NCBI RefSeq assembly: GCF_000412675.1
Contig: NC_021505.1
Span: forward strand, 4,396,501-4,460,500
Direction: 5' to 3'
DNA: 64,000 nucleotides
Origin: Pseudomonas putida NBRC 14164
GTDB taxonomy: Bacteria; Pseudomonadota; Gammaproteobacteria; Pseudomonadales; Pseudomonadaceae
The notes below the pieces were generated by a model. The model was not told the origin of the DNA. It was given only the letters and a program-made list of their open reading frames with translations, and did not search any database. Made by a program: the position numbers and the translations under genes. This document shows, in pieces, positions 20,284 to 28,407 of the stretch. The number at the start of each line of letters is the position of its first letter. Position 1 is the first letter of the stretch.

Positions 20284-20811
20284 CTAAACGTTTGGGTCAC
20301 GCTTTAACTGCGCCAAAACACTGAACGGGTTGGACCGCGATACCTCGTCCTTGCTCGATTCGGGCTCGTCTGCGCCCGCCGGCTGCTGGCATTCTTCCGG
20401 ATGGTGAGCAGGCACGATTGGCAAGGCGAGCAGAAGCTCCTCCTCGACCAATGCCTGCAGATCCAAAGGATCTTCGCCCAGTTCCAGCACGTCATAGCCT
20501 TTCGGCAACGACTGGGTATTCGCACCCTCCTTCACCACAGCGTATGTACATTCGCTGTAGATCGGCAGGGTGACCAGCTCAAGACAACGCTGGCAAACCA
20601 TCTTGACCTCGACGTTCAGCTCGGTGTGGATAACCACCACGTGCTGTTCATCTCGTTCAAAATCGAACTTCGCCTGCACCGTACCGACATTGTCGGAAAG
20701 CGGGTCGCAGAGTCTTTCCAAATCAGCGAGTTGCAGCGAACCGTTAAGGGTTACGCCACGATCGGCTAATTTGCGCGGGTCAACGTGAGGTGGAATCGGG
20801 TCATTCAACAT
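20284..20811 (-). CDS. yceD: YceD/DUF177 family protein (23S rRNA accumulation)
   Basis: A 175-residue acidic protein of the DUF177 family, linked in E. coli and plants to 23S rRNA accumulation. The CQRCLELV motif and the following acidic region LELGEDPLDLQALVEEELLLALP are the family marks, and it is conserved next to rpmF. A near-perfect promoter ends only 9 bases before the ATG, so the transcript is predicted to carry almost no leader (see findings). Confidence 0.93.
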   Translation of the reverse strand: MLNDPIPPHVDPRKLADRGVTLNGSLQLADLERLCDPLSDNVGTVQAKFDFERDEQHVVVIHTELNVEVKMVCQRCLELVTLPIYSECTYAVVKEGANTQSLPKGYDVLELGEDPLDLQALVEEELLLALPIVPAHHPEECQQPAGADEPESSKDEVSRSNPFSVLAQLKRDPNV

Positions 20812-20820
20812 AGGCGCAGC

Positions 20821-20849
20821 ATTCTAGGGATGCCCCCCGTCCCTGTCAA
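20821..20849 (-). promoter_or_regulatory. Sigma-70 promoter of yceD-rpmF-plsX
   Basis: On the minus strand TTGACA (20844-20849), a 17-base spacer and TAGAAT (20821-20826). This is a near-consensus housekeeping promoter. The start of transcription would fall around 20813-20815. Confidence 0.9.
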
Positions 20850-20906
20850 AGGAAATTCGGCGGCATCGTGCGTGATAGGATTGGTTCAACCGAAACGGAG
20901 TCTACC

Positions 20907-21485
20907 ATGCTTCCTTTGTTACTGGCTTCCAGCTCTGCCTATCGCCGCGAACTGCTGACACGCCTGCGCCTGCCCTTCACTTGGGCAAGCCCCGATATAG
21001 ACGAACAGCGACGGGATGACGAGCCCGCCGTGGAACTGGTGCGCCGGCTGGCCAGGCAAAAGGCCGAAGCTTTGGCGGGCAGCCATCCCGCGCACCTGAT
21101 TATCGGTTCGGACCAGGTTGCAGTACTGGGCGAACAGGTGCTGGGCAAACCACACACGTTCGAGCGGGCTTGCGAGCAACTGCTGGAGTGCAGCGGGCAG
21201 CAGGTGAGCTTTCTGACCGGATTGGCATTGCTCAATAGCGCGACCGGGCACTGCCAGGTGGACTGCGTGCCGTTTACGGTGACGCTGCGCGAATTGAGCC
21301 GGGAGCGGGTGGAGCGCTATGTGACGGCGGAACAGCCACTGGATTGCGCAGGAAGCTTCAAGGCAGAGGGCTTGGGGGTGAGTTTGTTCCAGAGCACCCA
21401 CGGGTGCGATTCGACCAGCCTGATCGGGCTGCCGTTGATTCGACTGGTGGATATGTTGACCCGGGAGGGGGTGGTTGTCCCTTGA
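20907..21485 (+). CDS. Maf-like nucleotide pyrophosphatase (YceF subgroup)
   Basis: House-cleaning enzyme of 192 residues that hydrolyses modified nucleotides, probably 7-methyl-GTP for this subgroup. The N-terminal LLASSSAYRRELLTRL motif, the SDQVAVL metal site and the late SFKAEGLG stretch are the Maf signatures. The start at 20907 is the family start. Divergent from yceD, convergent with sppA across a strong hairpin. Confidence 0.93.
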   Translation: MLPLLLASSSAYRRELLTRLRLPFTWASPDIDEQRRDDEPAVELVRRLARQKAEALAGSHPAHLIIGSDQVAVLGEQVLGKPHTFERACEQLLECSGQQVSFLTGLALLNSATGHCQVDCVPFTVTLRELSRERVERYVTAEQPLDCAGSFKAEGLGVSLFQSTHGCDSTSLIGLPLIRLVDMLTREGVVVP

Positions 21486-21504
21486 GCCTGGCTTGAGATT
21501 TTCT

Positions 21505-21568
21505 GCGCCTGGGAGACCGAGCGCCGCCCGCGCGGCGCTTCGCGGGCGGCGCTCGGTCTCACAGGCGC
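21505..21568. terminator. Long hairpin between convergent maf and sppA
   Basis: A perfect 20-base stem (21513-21532 with 21541-21560), extended by 7 more pairs after one mismatch, with an 8-base loop. It lacks a long T run. Placed between two convergent genes, it probably ends or protects both transcripts. A related hairpin lies at 28345-28378. Confidence 0.8.
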
Positions 21569-21587
21569 CGCAAAATGCACGCCGAAC

Positions 21588-22586
21588 TCAACGCAACTGC
21601 GGCCCCTGGAACCCCATCCACATCGCCAGGTGCTCAGCCACACTGGCCCCCACGCGCTTGGAGAAGCGATCGAACGGCGACTCCTGCACAGTGAAGTCCA
21701 CCAGCTCCTTCTCGCCTACAATTTCACGCGCCACGTAGCTGGCACTGCCCAGCCCATCCACCAGCCCCAGCGCCTTGGCCTGCTCGCCCGACCAGATAAG
21801 GCCACTGAACAACTCCGGGTGGTCCTTATCCTTCAGGCGCTCGCCGCGCCCTTGCTTGACCATGGCGATGAACTGGTTGTGCGTGGTGTCCAGCACCCCC
21901 TGCCAGAACCGGGTTTCTTCTGGCTTTTCAGGGGAGAACGGATCAAGGAAGGCCTTGTGCTCACCCGAGGTGTAGGCACGCCGCTCCACGCCCAGCTTCT
22001 CCATGGTGCCGACAAAGCCGTAACCAGCCGCCGTCACGCCAATCGAGCCCACCAGGCTAGCCTTGTCGGCATAGATCTCGTCCGCCGCACTGGCAATGTA
22101 ATAGGCACCGGAAGCACCAAGATCAGCAATTACCGCATACAGCTTGATGGCCGGATACTCGGCGCGCAGGCGGCGGATTTCGTCATACACGTAACCCGCC
22201 TGCACCGGGCTGCCGCCCGGGCTGTTGATGCGCATGACCACGGCCTTGGTCTTGCTGTCCTTGAACGCGTCGCGCAGGCTCTTGACGATGTTGTCGGCGC
22301 TGGCGCCTTCCTGGTCGGCAATCACCCCGCGTACCTCGACCAGCGCGGTATGGCTGGCACTGCGCGATGCCGCCTTGTCCATGTCCATCAGTGGCGTGAA
22401 CAATGCCAGGAAGCCGAAGAGGTAGATGAAAGTCAGCAGCTTGAAGAAGATCCCCCAGCGCCGCGCCCGGCGCTGCTCCTGCACACTGGCCAGCAAGGTC
22501 TTTTCCAGCAGTTGCCAACTCTTGCGCTCTTCGCGCCCTTCGCGCTCCTCGGGTGCGGCCTCGGGGGCTTTCCATTCGTCTGCCAT
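21588..22586 (-). CDS. sppA: Signal peptide peptidase, S49 family
   Basis: Inner-membrane protease that degrades cleaved signal peptides, 332 residues (short form). One membrane segment (FFKLLTFIYLFGFLALFTPL) follows a charged cytoplasmic start. The Ser-Lys catalytic pair is visible: serine in ADLGASGAYYIASAAD and lysine in DKASLVGSIGV. The INSPGGSP loop precedes it. It follows the HAD gene by 6 bases and shares its transcript with rluC. Confidence 0.93.
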   Translation of the reverse strand: MADEWKAPEAAPEEREGREERKSWQLLEKTLLASVQEQRRARRWGIFFKLLTFIYLFGFLALFTPLMDMDKAASRSASHTALVEVRGVIADQEGASADNIVKSLRDAFKDSKTKAVVMRINSPGGSPVQAGYVYDEIRRLRAEYPAIKLYAVIADLGASGAYYIASAADEIYADKASLVGSIGVTAAGYGFVGTMEKLGVERRAYTSGEHKAFLDPFSPEKPEETRFWQGVLDTTHNQFIAMVKQGRGERLKDKDHPELFSGLIWSGEQAKALGLVDGLGSASYVAREIVGEKELVDFTVQESPFDRFSKRVGASVAEHLAMWMGFQGPQLR

Positions 22587-22592
22587 GCTTAC

Positions 22593-23267
22593 CTACCTTG
22601 GAAGTGGAATTGCGGAACCGCCCAGCCACTCACGCAGCTGGGAAAAGTGATCGATGCACACCTGCGGACCAAACTCGGCCAGCGCCTGCAGCGACATGGC
22701 ACCATAGCCCACCGCCACCGAATGCATGCCGGCATTGCTGGCCATCTGCAGGTCGAATGCCGAGTCCCCGACCATCAGCGCACGCCCCGGTTCGACGCCG
22801 CAATGGCCGAGAATTTCCTCGAGCATCAGCGGATGCGGCTTGCCGCGGGTTTCGTCAGCAGCGCGAGTGATGTCAAAGAACGCCTCCCAGCCATTGGCCT
22901 TGAGTACCCGATCCAGCCCACGACGCGCCTTGCCGGTCGCCACCGCCAGGCGGTAACCCTCGGCACGGAAGGCATCCAGCGACTCGACCACGCCCTCGAA
23001 CAGCGGCGAAGGCTGCTGGTCCAGCGCCATGTAGATGTCGGCATAGTGCTGACGAAAGCGCTCGACCTGCTCAGGCGCCAGGTGCGGGTACAGCGTATGG
23101 ATCGCCTCACCCAGGGCCAGACCGATGATGCCCTTGACCGCGCCGTCGCTGCTGGGCGCCTCGCCGGCACGCTCGGCGGCGGCATTCATGGCCTCGACAA
23201 TACGCCCGATGGAATCGGCCAGGGTACCGTCCCAGTCGAAGATCAGTAGCTCATAGCCTTTATTCAT
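22593..23267 (-). CDS. HAD-family phosphatase (phosphoglycolate phosphatase-like)
   Basis: A 224-residue Gph-like phosphatase. Motif I DWDGTLADS holds the nucleophile D11 and acid D13; motif II is AVATGKAR; motif III/IV is VMVGDSAFDLQMA. The helical cap lies between. It is conserved between rluC and sppA in Pseudomonas; the substrate cannot be told from sequence. Confidence 0.92.
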   Translation of the reverse strand: MNKGYELLIFDWDGTLADSIGRIVEAMNAAAERAGEAPSSDGAVKGIIGLALGEAIHTLYPHLAPEQVERFRQHYADIYMALDQQPSPLFEGVVESLDAFRAEGYRLAVATGKARRGLDRVLKANGWEAFFDITRAADETRGKPHPLMLEEILGHCGVEPGRALMVGDSAFDLQMASNAGMHSVAVGYGAMSLQALAEFGPQVCIDHFSQLREWLGGSAIPLPR

Positions 23268-23270
23268 GGG

Positions 23271-24227
23271 TCAGGACGCACTCAGACGTTCAATGGTTTT
23301 CGCCCAGACTTCATCCACAGGCGCTTCAAGCTTCAGCTCACCACCGTCCGGCAGCGGCACGGTCAGCGCATAGGCATGCAGGAACAGGCGCTTGCCCCCC
23401 AAATCACGAATTTCGCGACTGAAGTCTTCGTCACCGTATTTGCTGTCACCGGCAATCATGTGCCCGGCATGCAGGGTGTGCACGCGGATCTGGTGGGTAC
23501 GCCCAGTGATCGGACGGGCCTCGACAATGGTGGCGAACTCGCCAAAGCGGCGCAGCACGCGGAACAGGGTCAACGCTTCCTTGCCCTCCTCGTTCACTTC
23601 GACCATGCGCTCGCCGGAGCGCAGGTTGCTCTTGAGCAACGGAGCGTTTACCTGCTTCTTCGAGGTCGGCCAGTGGCCGCGCACCAGCGCCATGTAGCGC
23701 TTGTCGACACCATCGCCACGCAGGGCGGCATGCAGGTGGCGCAGCATGCTGCGCTTCTTGGCGATCATCAGCAGGCCGGAGGTGTCGCGGTCCAGGCGGT
23801 GTACCAGCTCCAGCTCCTTGGCGTCCGGGCGCAGCTGGCGCAGCGCTTCGATCACGCCAAAGCTCAGGCCGCTGCCGCCATGCACGGCGATGCCGGACGG
23901 CTTGTTCATCACGATAAGCGCCTTGTCTTCGTAGACAATGGCCGCCTCAAGGCGTTGCAGCAAGCCCTGGGCCACCGGCGCCGGCTCGTCACGCTCCGGC
24001 AGGCGGACGGGCGGTACCCGCACGATATCGCCGGCCTGGATCTTGTACTCAGGCTTTACCCGACCTTTGTTCACCCGCACTTCACCCTTGCGCAGGATGC
24101 GGTAGACCAAAGTCTTGGGCACGCCCTTGAGGGCCGTGATGAGGAAATTGTCGATGCGTTGGCCGGCAAGCTCCGGCGCGACTTCGATCAGCTGAACGCC
24201 GGAAGTCGGAGGGGTATTGGTCGTCAT
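23271..24227 (-). CDS. rluC: 23S rRNA pseudouridine synthase C
   Basis: Modifies 23S rRNA at positions equivalent to 955, 2504 and 2580. 318 residues: an N-terminal S4 RNA-binding domain (GQRIDNFLITALKGVPKTLVYRILRKGEVRVNKGR) and the catalytic domain with aspartate in VHRLDRDTSGLLMIAK. The ATG at 24227 gives the family N-terminus. Divergent from rne; RNase E and RluC are neighbours in E. coli too. Confidence 0.96.
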   Translation of the reverse strand: MTTNTPPTSGVQLIEVAPELAGQRIDNFLITALKGVPKTLVYRILRKGEVRVNKGRVKPEYKIQAGDIVRVPPVRLPERDEPAPVAQGLLQRLEAAIVYEDKALIVMNKPSGIAVHGGSGLSFGVIEALRQLRPDAKELELVHRLDRDTSGLLMIAKKRSMLRHLHAALRGDGVDKRYMALVRGHWPTSKKQVNAPLLKSNLRSGERMVEVNEEGKEALTLFRVLRRFGEFATIVEARPITGRTHQIRVHTLHAGHMIAGDSKYGDEDFSREIRDLGGKRLFLHAYALTVPLPDGGELKLEAPVDEVWAKTIERLSAS

Positions 24228-24255
24228 TGCGGGATCATAACAATTTTTTATGGAA

Positions 24256-24284
24256 TTGAAGCACTTAATCATTGCTGCTATAGT
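24256..24284 (+). promoter_or_regulatory. Sigma-70 promoter of rne
   Basis: TTGAAG (24256-24261), 17-base spacer, TATAGT (24279-24284). It is the best promoter in the region and would begin a leader of about 730 bases ahead of rne. Confidence 0.82.
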
Positions 24285-24290
24285 CGCGAA

Positions 24291-25020
24291 CGCCGCCAAA
24301 AGCGGCAGGCCAGCGGCACCAGGCTTTCAGCCGGCCCTGACCAACGCAATTCTCCAGGACGCGAGGCCGTCCTACGGGGTTTTCGCCAGTTTACCGAATT
24401 GCCTGGAATCGCCACCAGCGCTGTGTAGAGAAGAGCGAAAAAAAACGACAAGCGCGGTGTTTCACCTGCTTACCCGATTCTTTTCGCAGTACCTCTGCCC
24501 GCGAGTCGCTTCCACGCAACGCACGGCGAATGCTTCGGAAATACCTGCCTTGGACATCAATGGCGCCAGTGCAGTACCTGCAGTGGCGAAAAATGCAACC
24601 CGTTGCGGATTCAGCGCGCGGCAGCACCCGAATTATCAGGGATACGTGCAGGGTGGAGATGCACAGCCCTCGGACCGTGTAGCACCGCGTCCGGCCACCA
24701 GCCACTGACGGCTGGCGAGCGGATAAGGTCCTGAACAGATGCCCCCGGGCGTCCACGGCTGAAGGTTGATTCCTCCTCCTGACTGAGTGCACAAGGCCCG
24801 CTTGGTTGATTCGATATCCATTCGAAGCCACCGGGGCCTTGTTGGCACCGCAGCAAACAGGACGCGTCGTCGCGACAACGGCAGGCTGGGCAACCGGCTG
24901 GTGCCGAACGTCGCTCGACACGGGGGTGGCCCGGCCACCCTTTGCGCACCTTGGCACCGACCATGAGACGTCGTGTGTGCCGAACGCCGTTTCCGGCAGC
25001 CCGGAAACCGACGGTACAAC
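24291..25020 (+). promoter_or_regulatory. Long structured 5' leader of rne (rne-II-like element)
   Basis: There is no supported gene in this 730-base stretch. It folds readily: ACAAGGCCC (24791-24799) pairs with GGGCCTTGT (24834-24842), a GGTGCC/GGCACC stem encloses a GGGTGG/CCACCC hairpin around 24900-24960, and GTTTCCGG/CCGGAAAC (24989-25008) forms a hairpin ending 12 bases before the start codon. Pseudomonas rne leaders carry a conserved structure called rne-II, thought to let RNase E cut its own message. Exact limits of the conserved motif are not determined here. Confidence 0.6.
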
Positions 25021-28000
25021 ATGAAAAGAATGCTGATTAACGCAACTCAACCCGAAGAGTTGCGTGTAGCCCTGGTGGACGGCCAACGCCTCTACGACCT
25101 GGACATCGAGTCCGGCGCACGTGAGCAGAAAAAGGCCAACATCTACAAAGGCAAGATCACCCGCATCGAACCCAGCCTCGAAGCCGCCTTCGTCGACTTC
25201 GGTTCCGAACGTCACGGCTTCCTGCCGCTGAAAGAAATCTCCCGCGAATACTTCAAGAAAGCCCCCGAAGGCCGGGTGAACATCAAGGAAGTGCTCAGCG
25301 AAGGCCAGGAAGTCATCGTCCAGGTCGAGAAGGAAGAGCGCGGCAACAAAGGCGCCGCCCTCACCACCTTCATCAGCCTGGCTGGCCGCTACCTGGTGCT
25401 GATGCCCAACAACCCGCGTGCTGGCGGCATCTCCCGCCGCATCGAAGGCGAAGAGCGCAACGAACTGCGCGAAGCCCTGAACGGCCTGACCGTGCCGGGC
25501 GACATGGGCCTGATCGTGCGCACTGCCGGCCTTGGCCGCAGCAGCGAAGAAATGCAGTGGGACCTCGACTACCTGCTGCAGCTGTGGACCGCCATCAAGG
25601 AAGCATCCCTGGACCGCGCCGCGCCATTCCTGATCTACCAGGAAAGCAACGTCATCATCCGCGCCATCCGCGACTACCTGCGCCAGGACATCGGTGAAGT
25701 GCTGATCGACAGCATCGACGCCCAGGAAGAGGCCCTGACCTTCATCCGCCAGGTGATGCCGCAGTACGCCAGCAAGGTGAAACTGTACGAAGACAGCGTA
25801 CCGCTGTTCAACCGCTTCCAGATCGAAAGCCAGATCGAAACCGCCTTCCAGCGCGTGGTCGACCTGCCGTCCGGTGGTTCGATCGTGATCGACCCGACCG
25901 AAGCCCTGGTGTCTATCGACATCAACTCGGCGCGCGCCACCAAAGGCAGCGATATCGAAGAAACCGCCCTGCAGACCAACCTGGAAGCGGCGGAGGAAAT
26001 CGCCCGCCAGCTGCGCCTGCGTGACATCGGCGGCCTGATCGTGATCGACTTCATCGACATGACCCCGGCGAAAAACCAGCGCGCCGTTGAAGAACGCGTG
26101 CGCGAATGCCTGGAAGCGGACCGTGCCCGCGTGCAGGTTGGCCGCATCTCGCGCTTCGGCCTGCTGGAAATGTCCCGTCAGCGCCTGCGCCCATCGCTGG
26201 GCGAAAGCAGCGGCATCGTCTGCCCACGCTGCTCCGGCACCGGCATCATCCGTGACGTGGAGTCGCTGTCGCTGGCCATCCTGCGCCTGATCGAAGAAGA
26301 AGCCCTGAAGGACCGCACTGCCGAAGTCCGTGCACAAGTGCCAATCCCGGTGGCCGCGTTCCTGCTCAACGAGAAGCGCAACTCGATCACCAAGATCGAA
26401 CTGCGCACCCGTGCGCGCATCATCATCCTGCCGAACGATCACCTGGAAACTCCGCACTTCGAAGTCCAGCGCCTGCGCGACGACAACCCGGAAGTGCTGA
26501 ACAACCAGTCCAGCTACGAGATCGCCACCACCGAAGCCGAAGAGGCACCGCAGCAGACCGCCACCCGCACCCTGGTTCGCCAGGAAGCAGCGGTCAAGAC
26601 CGCCCCGGCCCGCACCAACGCGCCGGTACCGGTTGCTGAAGAGCCTCAGGCTGTTGCCCCGGCCGCCCCGGCCCCGAGCGCCCCGGAGCCAAGCCTGTTC
26701 AAAGGCCTGGTGAAGTCGCTGGTCAGCCTGTTCGCCGGCAAGGACGAACCTGCAGCTGCTGCACCTGTCGTCGCCGAGAAACCGGCCGCCGAGCGCAGCC
26801 CGCGCAACGAGGAGCGCCGCAACGGCCGTCAACAGAGCCGCAACCGCAACGGCCGCCGCGACGAAGAGCGCAAGCCGCGTGAAGAGCGTGCCGAGCGCGC
26901 CCCGCGCGAAGAGCGCCAGCCACGCGAGGAGCGTGCACCGCGCGAAGAGCGTGCACCACGCGAAGAACGCGCCCCACGCGAAGAGCGTGCACCACGCCAG
27001 CCACGCGAAGACCGCCGCAGCAACCGCGGCGAAGAGCGCGTGCGCGAACTGCGTGAGCCGCTGGATGCCACCCCGCCAGCCGAACGCGAAGAGCGCCAGC
27101 CACGTGAAGAGCGTGTAGCCCGTGAAGAACGCGCCCCACGTGAAGAGCGTGCACCTCGCGAAGAACGTGCTCCGCGTGAAGAGCGCGCACCTCGCGAAGA
27201 ACGTGCTCCGCGTGAAGAGCGTGCTCCTCGCGAAGAACGTGCTCCGCGTGAAGAGCGCGCACCTCGCGAAGAACGTGCGCCACGCGAAGAACGCGCCCCG
27301 CGCCCACCACGCGAAGAGCGCCAGCCACGCGTAGCCGAAGAAGCGGCCGAGCAGGCTGCCGAACTGGCCGAAGAGCAACTGCCGAACGAAGAGCTGCTGC
27401 AAGACGAACAGGAAGGCACCGATGGCGAGCGTCCGCGCCGCCGCTCCCGTGGCCAGCGTCGTCGCAGCAACCGTCGTGAGCGCCAGCGCAACGCCAATGG
27501 CGAGCTGATCGACGGTGGCGAAGAGGAAGAAGGCAGCGAAGAGCAGCCACAACAGCACCAGGCCACCGAGCTGGGTGCCGAACTGGCCGCCGGCCTGGCA
27601 GTGACTGCCGCTGTTGCCAGCAGCAACATCAGCGCCGACGCCGAAGCCCAGGCCAACCAGCAGGCCGAACTGGCCACCGCCGAAATCGCTGCCGCAGCAG
27701 AGACCGACAACAGCCACGCCGCTCAGCCGGTCGAGAAGGCTGAAAAGGTCGAGCCGGTTGAAGCCGTCGCCAAGGCTGAAGACGTTGCCGTAGCCCCAGT
27801 GGTGGAGCAGCCTGTCAGCGAGCCGGTTGTCGTGGCCGAGGTCACTGCCGAGCCGGTAGTCGAAGTCGCTCCGCAACACCTGGTTGAAGAAGCGCCTGCT
27901 GCCGAACCGGTAATCGTCGCCGAAGCCCCTGTTGAAACGCCTGCTGTCGAAGCGGGCGAAATCGAAAAAGCTCCGGCCGTGGTTGAAACCGCTCCGGTTG

Positions 28001-28260
28001 CCGAGCAGCCTGCACCGGTTGTCGAAGCCCAGCCAGAAGTAGTCGCAGAGCCTGCACCTGTGGTCGTCGAGCCTGCCCCGGTAGAGGCAGAAGCTGCCAC
28101 CGTCATGCTGGCCAACGGCCGTGCGCCGAACGACCCGCGTGAAGTGCGCCGCCGCAAGCGTGAGGCCGAGGCCGCCGCCAAAGCCGCGCAGGAAGCTGCT
28201 GCAGCGACCGAGGAGCCAGCCCTGGAAGCCGCCGATGAGCACAAGCCTCATCACAGTTGA
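25021..28260 (+). CDS. rne: Ribonuclease E
   Basis: Essential endonuclease that starts mRNA decay and processes rRNA and tRNA; 1079 residues. N-terminal half: S1 RNA-binding domain (about 35-125), 5' sensor and DNase I-like parts with catalytic D300 (VSIDINSARAT) and D343 (IVIDFIDM), and the zinc-link CPRC (C401, C404) that holds the tetramer. C-terminal half: a membrane-binding amphipathic stretch LFKGLVKSLVSLFAG near residue 560, an Arg/Glu-rich region with about 15 hexapeptide repeats PREERA (about 620-765), a basic RRRSRGQRRRSNRRER segment, and a Pro/Val/Glu-rich tail. The start at 25021 has no clear ribosome site, only a hairpin just upstream. Confidence 0.98.
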   Translation: MKRMLINATQPEELRVALVDGQRLYDLDIESGAREQKKANIYKGKITRIEPSLEAAFVDFGSERHGFLPLKEISREYFKKAPEGRVNIKEVLSEGQEVIVQVEKEERGNKGAALTTFISLAGRYLVLMPNNPRAGGISRRIEGEERNELREALNGLTVPGDMGLIVRTAGLGRSSEEMQWDLDYLLQLWTAIKEASLDRAAPFLIYQESNVIIRAIRDYLRQDIGEVLIDSIDAQEEALTFIRQVMPQYASKVKLYEDSVPLFNRFQIESQIETAFQRVVDLPSGGSIVIDPTEALVSIDINSARATKGSDIEETALQTNLEAAEEIARQLRLRDIGGLIVIDFIDMTPAKNQRAVEERVRECLEADRARVQVGRISRFGLLEMSRQRLRPSLGESSGIVCPRCSGTGIIRDVESLSLAILRLIEEEALKDRTAEVRAQVPIPVAAFLLNEKRNSITKIELRTRARIIILPNDHLETPHFEVQRLRDDNPEVLNNQSSYEIATTEAEEAPQQTATRTLVRQEAAVKTAPARTNAPVPVAEEPQAVAPAAPAPSAPEPSLFKGLVKSLVSLFAGKDEPAAAAPVVAEKPAAERSPRNEERRNGRQQSRNRNGRRDEERKPREERAERAPREERQPREERAPREERAPREERAPREERAPRQPREDRRSNRGEERVRELREPLDATPPAEREERQPREERVAREERAPREERAPREERAPREERAPREERAPREERAPREERAPREERAPREERAPREERAPRPPREERQPRVAEEAAEQAAELAEEQLPNEELLQDEQEGTDGERPRRRSRGQRRRSNRRERQRNANGELIDGGEEEEGSEEQPQQHQATELGAELAAGLAVTAAVASSNISADAEAQANQQAELATAEIAAAAETDNSHAAQPVEKAEKVEPVEAVAKAEDVAVAPVVEQPVSEPVVVAEVTAEPVVEVAPQHLVEEAPAAEPVIVAEAPVETPAVEAGEIEKAPAVVETAPVAEQPAPVVEAQPEVVAEPAPVVVEPAPVEAEAATVMLANGRAPNDPREVRRRKREAEAAAKAAQEAAAATEEPALEAADEHKPHHS

Positions 28261-28275
28261 TAGCCAAGGCTGAAT

Positions 28276-28311
28276 GAAAAAGCCCCGCCAGTGCGAACTG
28301 GCGGGGCTTTT
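28276..28311 (+). terminator. Rho-independent terminator of rne
   Basis: AAAAGCCCCGCCAGT pairs with ACTGGCGGGGCTTTT around a GCGA loop, followed by T residues; 15 bases after the stop codon of rne. Confidence 0.95.
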
Positions 28312-28344
28312 TCTTGTGTTCGTCGCTACTGCCGCATTGCCTAT

Positions 28345-28378
28345 GAGATCGAGCGCCGCGCGGGCGGCGCTCGATTTC
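28345..28378. repeat. Hairpin related to the one at 21505
   Basis: ATCGAGCGCCGC (28348-28359) pairs with GCGGCGCTCGAT (28364-28375). The core CGAGCGCCGC and its complement are the same as in the hairpin between maf and sppA, again between convergent genes (rne and murB). Confidence 0.8.
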
Positions 28379-28407
28379 TGCCACCCCGCAATTCCAAAGC
28401 CGAACGC

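Noticed and set aside
26878..27310. CRISPR-like spaced direct repeats
   Set aside because: The 18-base units are contiguous, in frame and code for the PREERA repeats of RNase E.
24391..28254. A 1287-codon open frame on the minus strand opposite rne
   Set aside because: It is the mirror of the rne frame, kept open by GC-rich codon use and by the Arg/Glu repeats; its protein is a low-complexity Phe/Arg/Ala string with no family resemblance.
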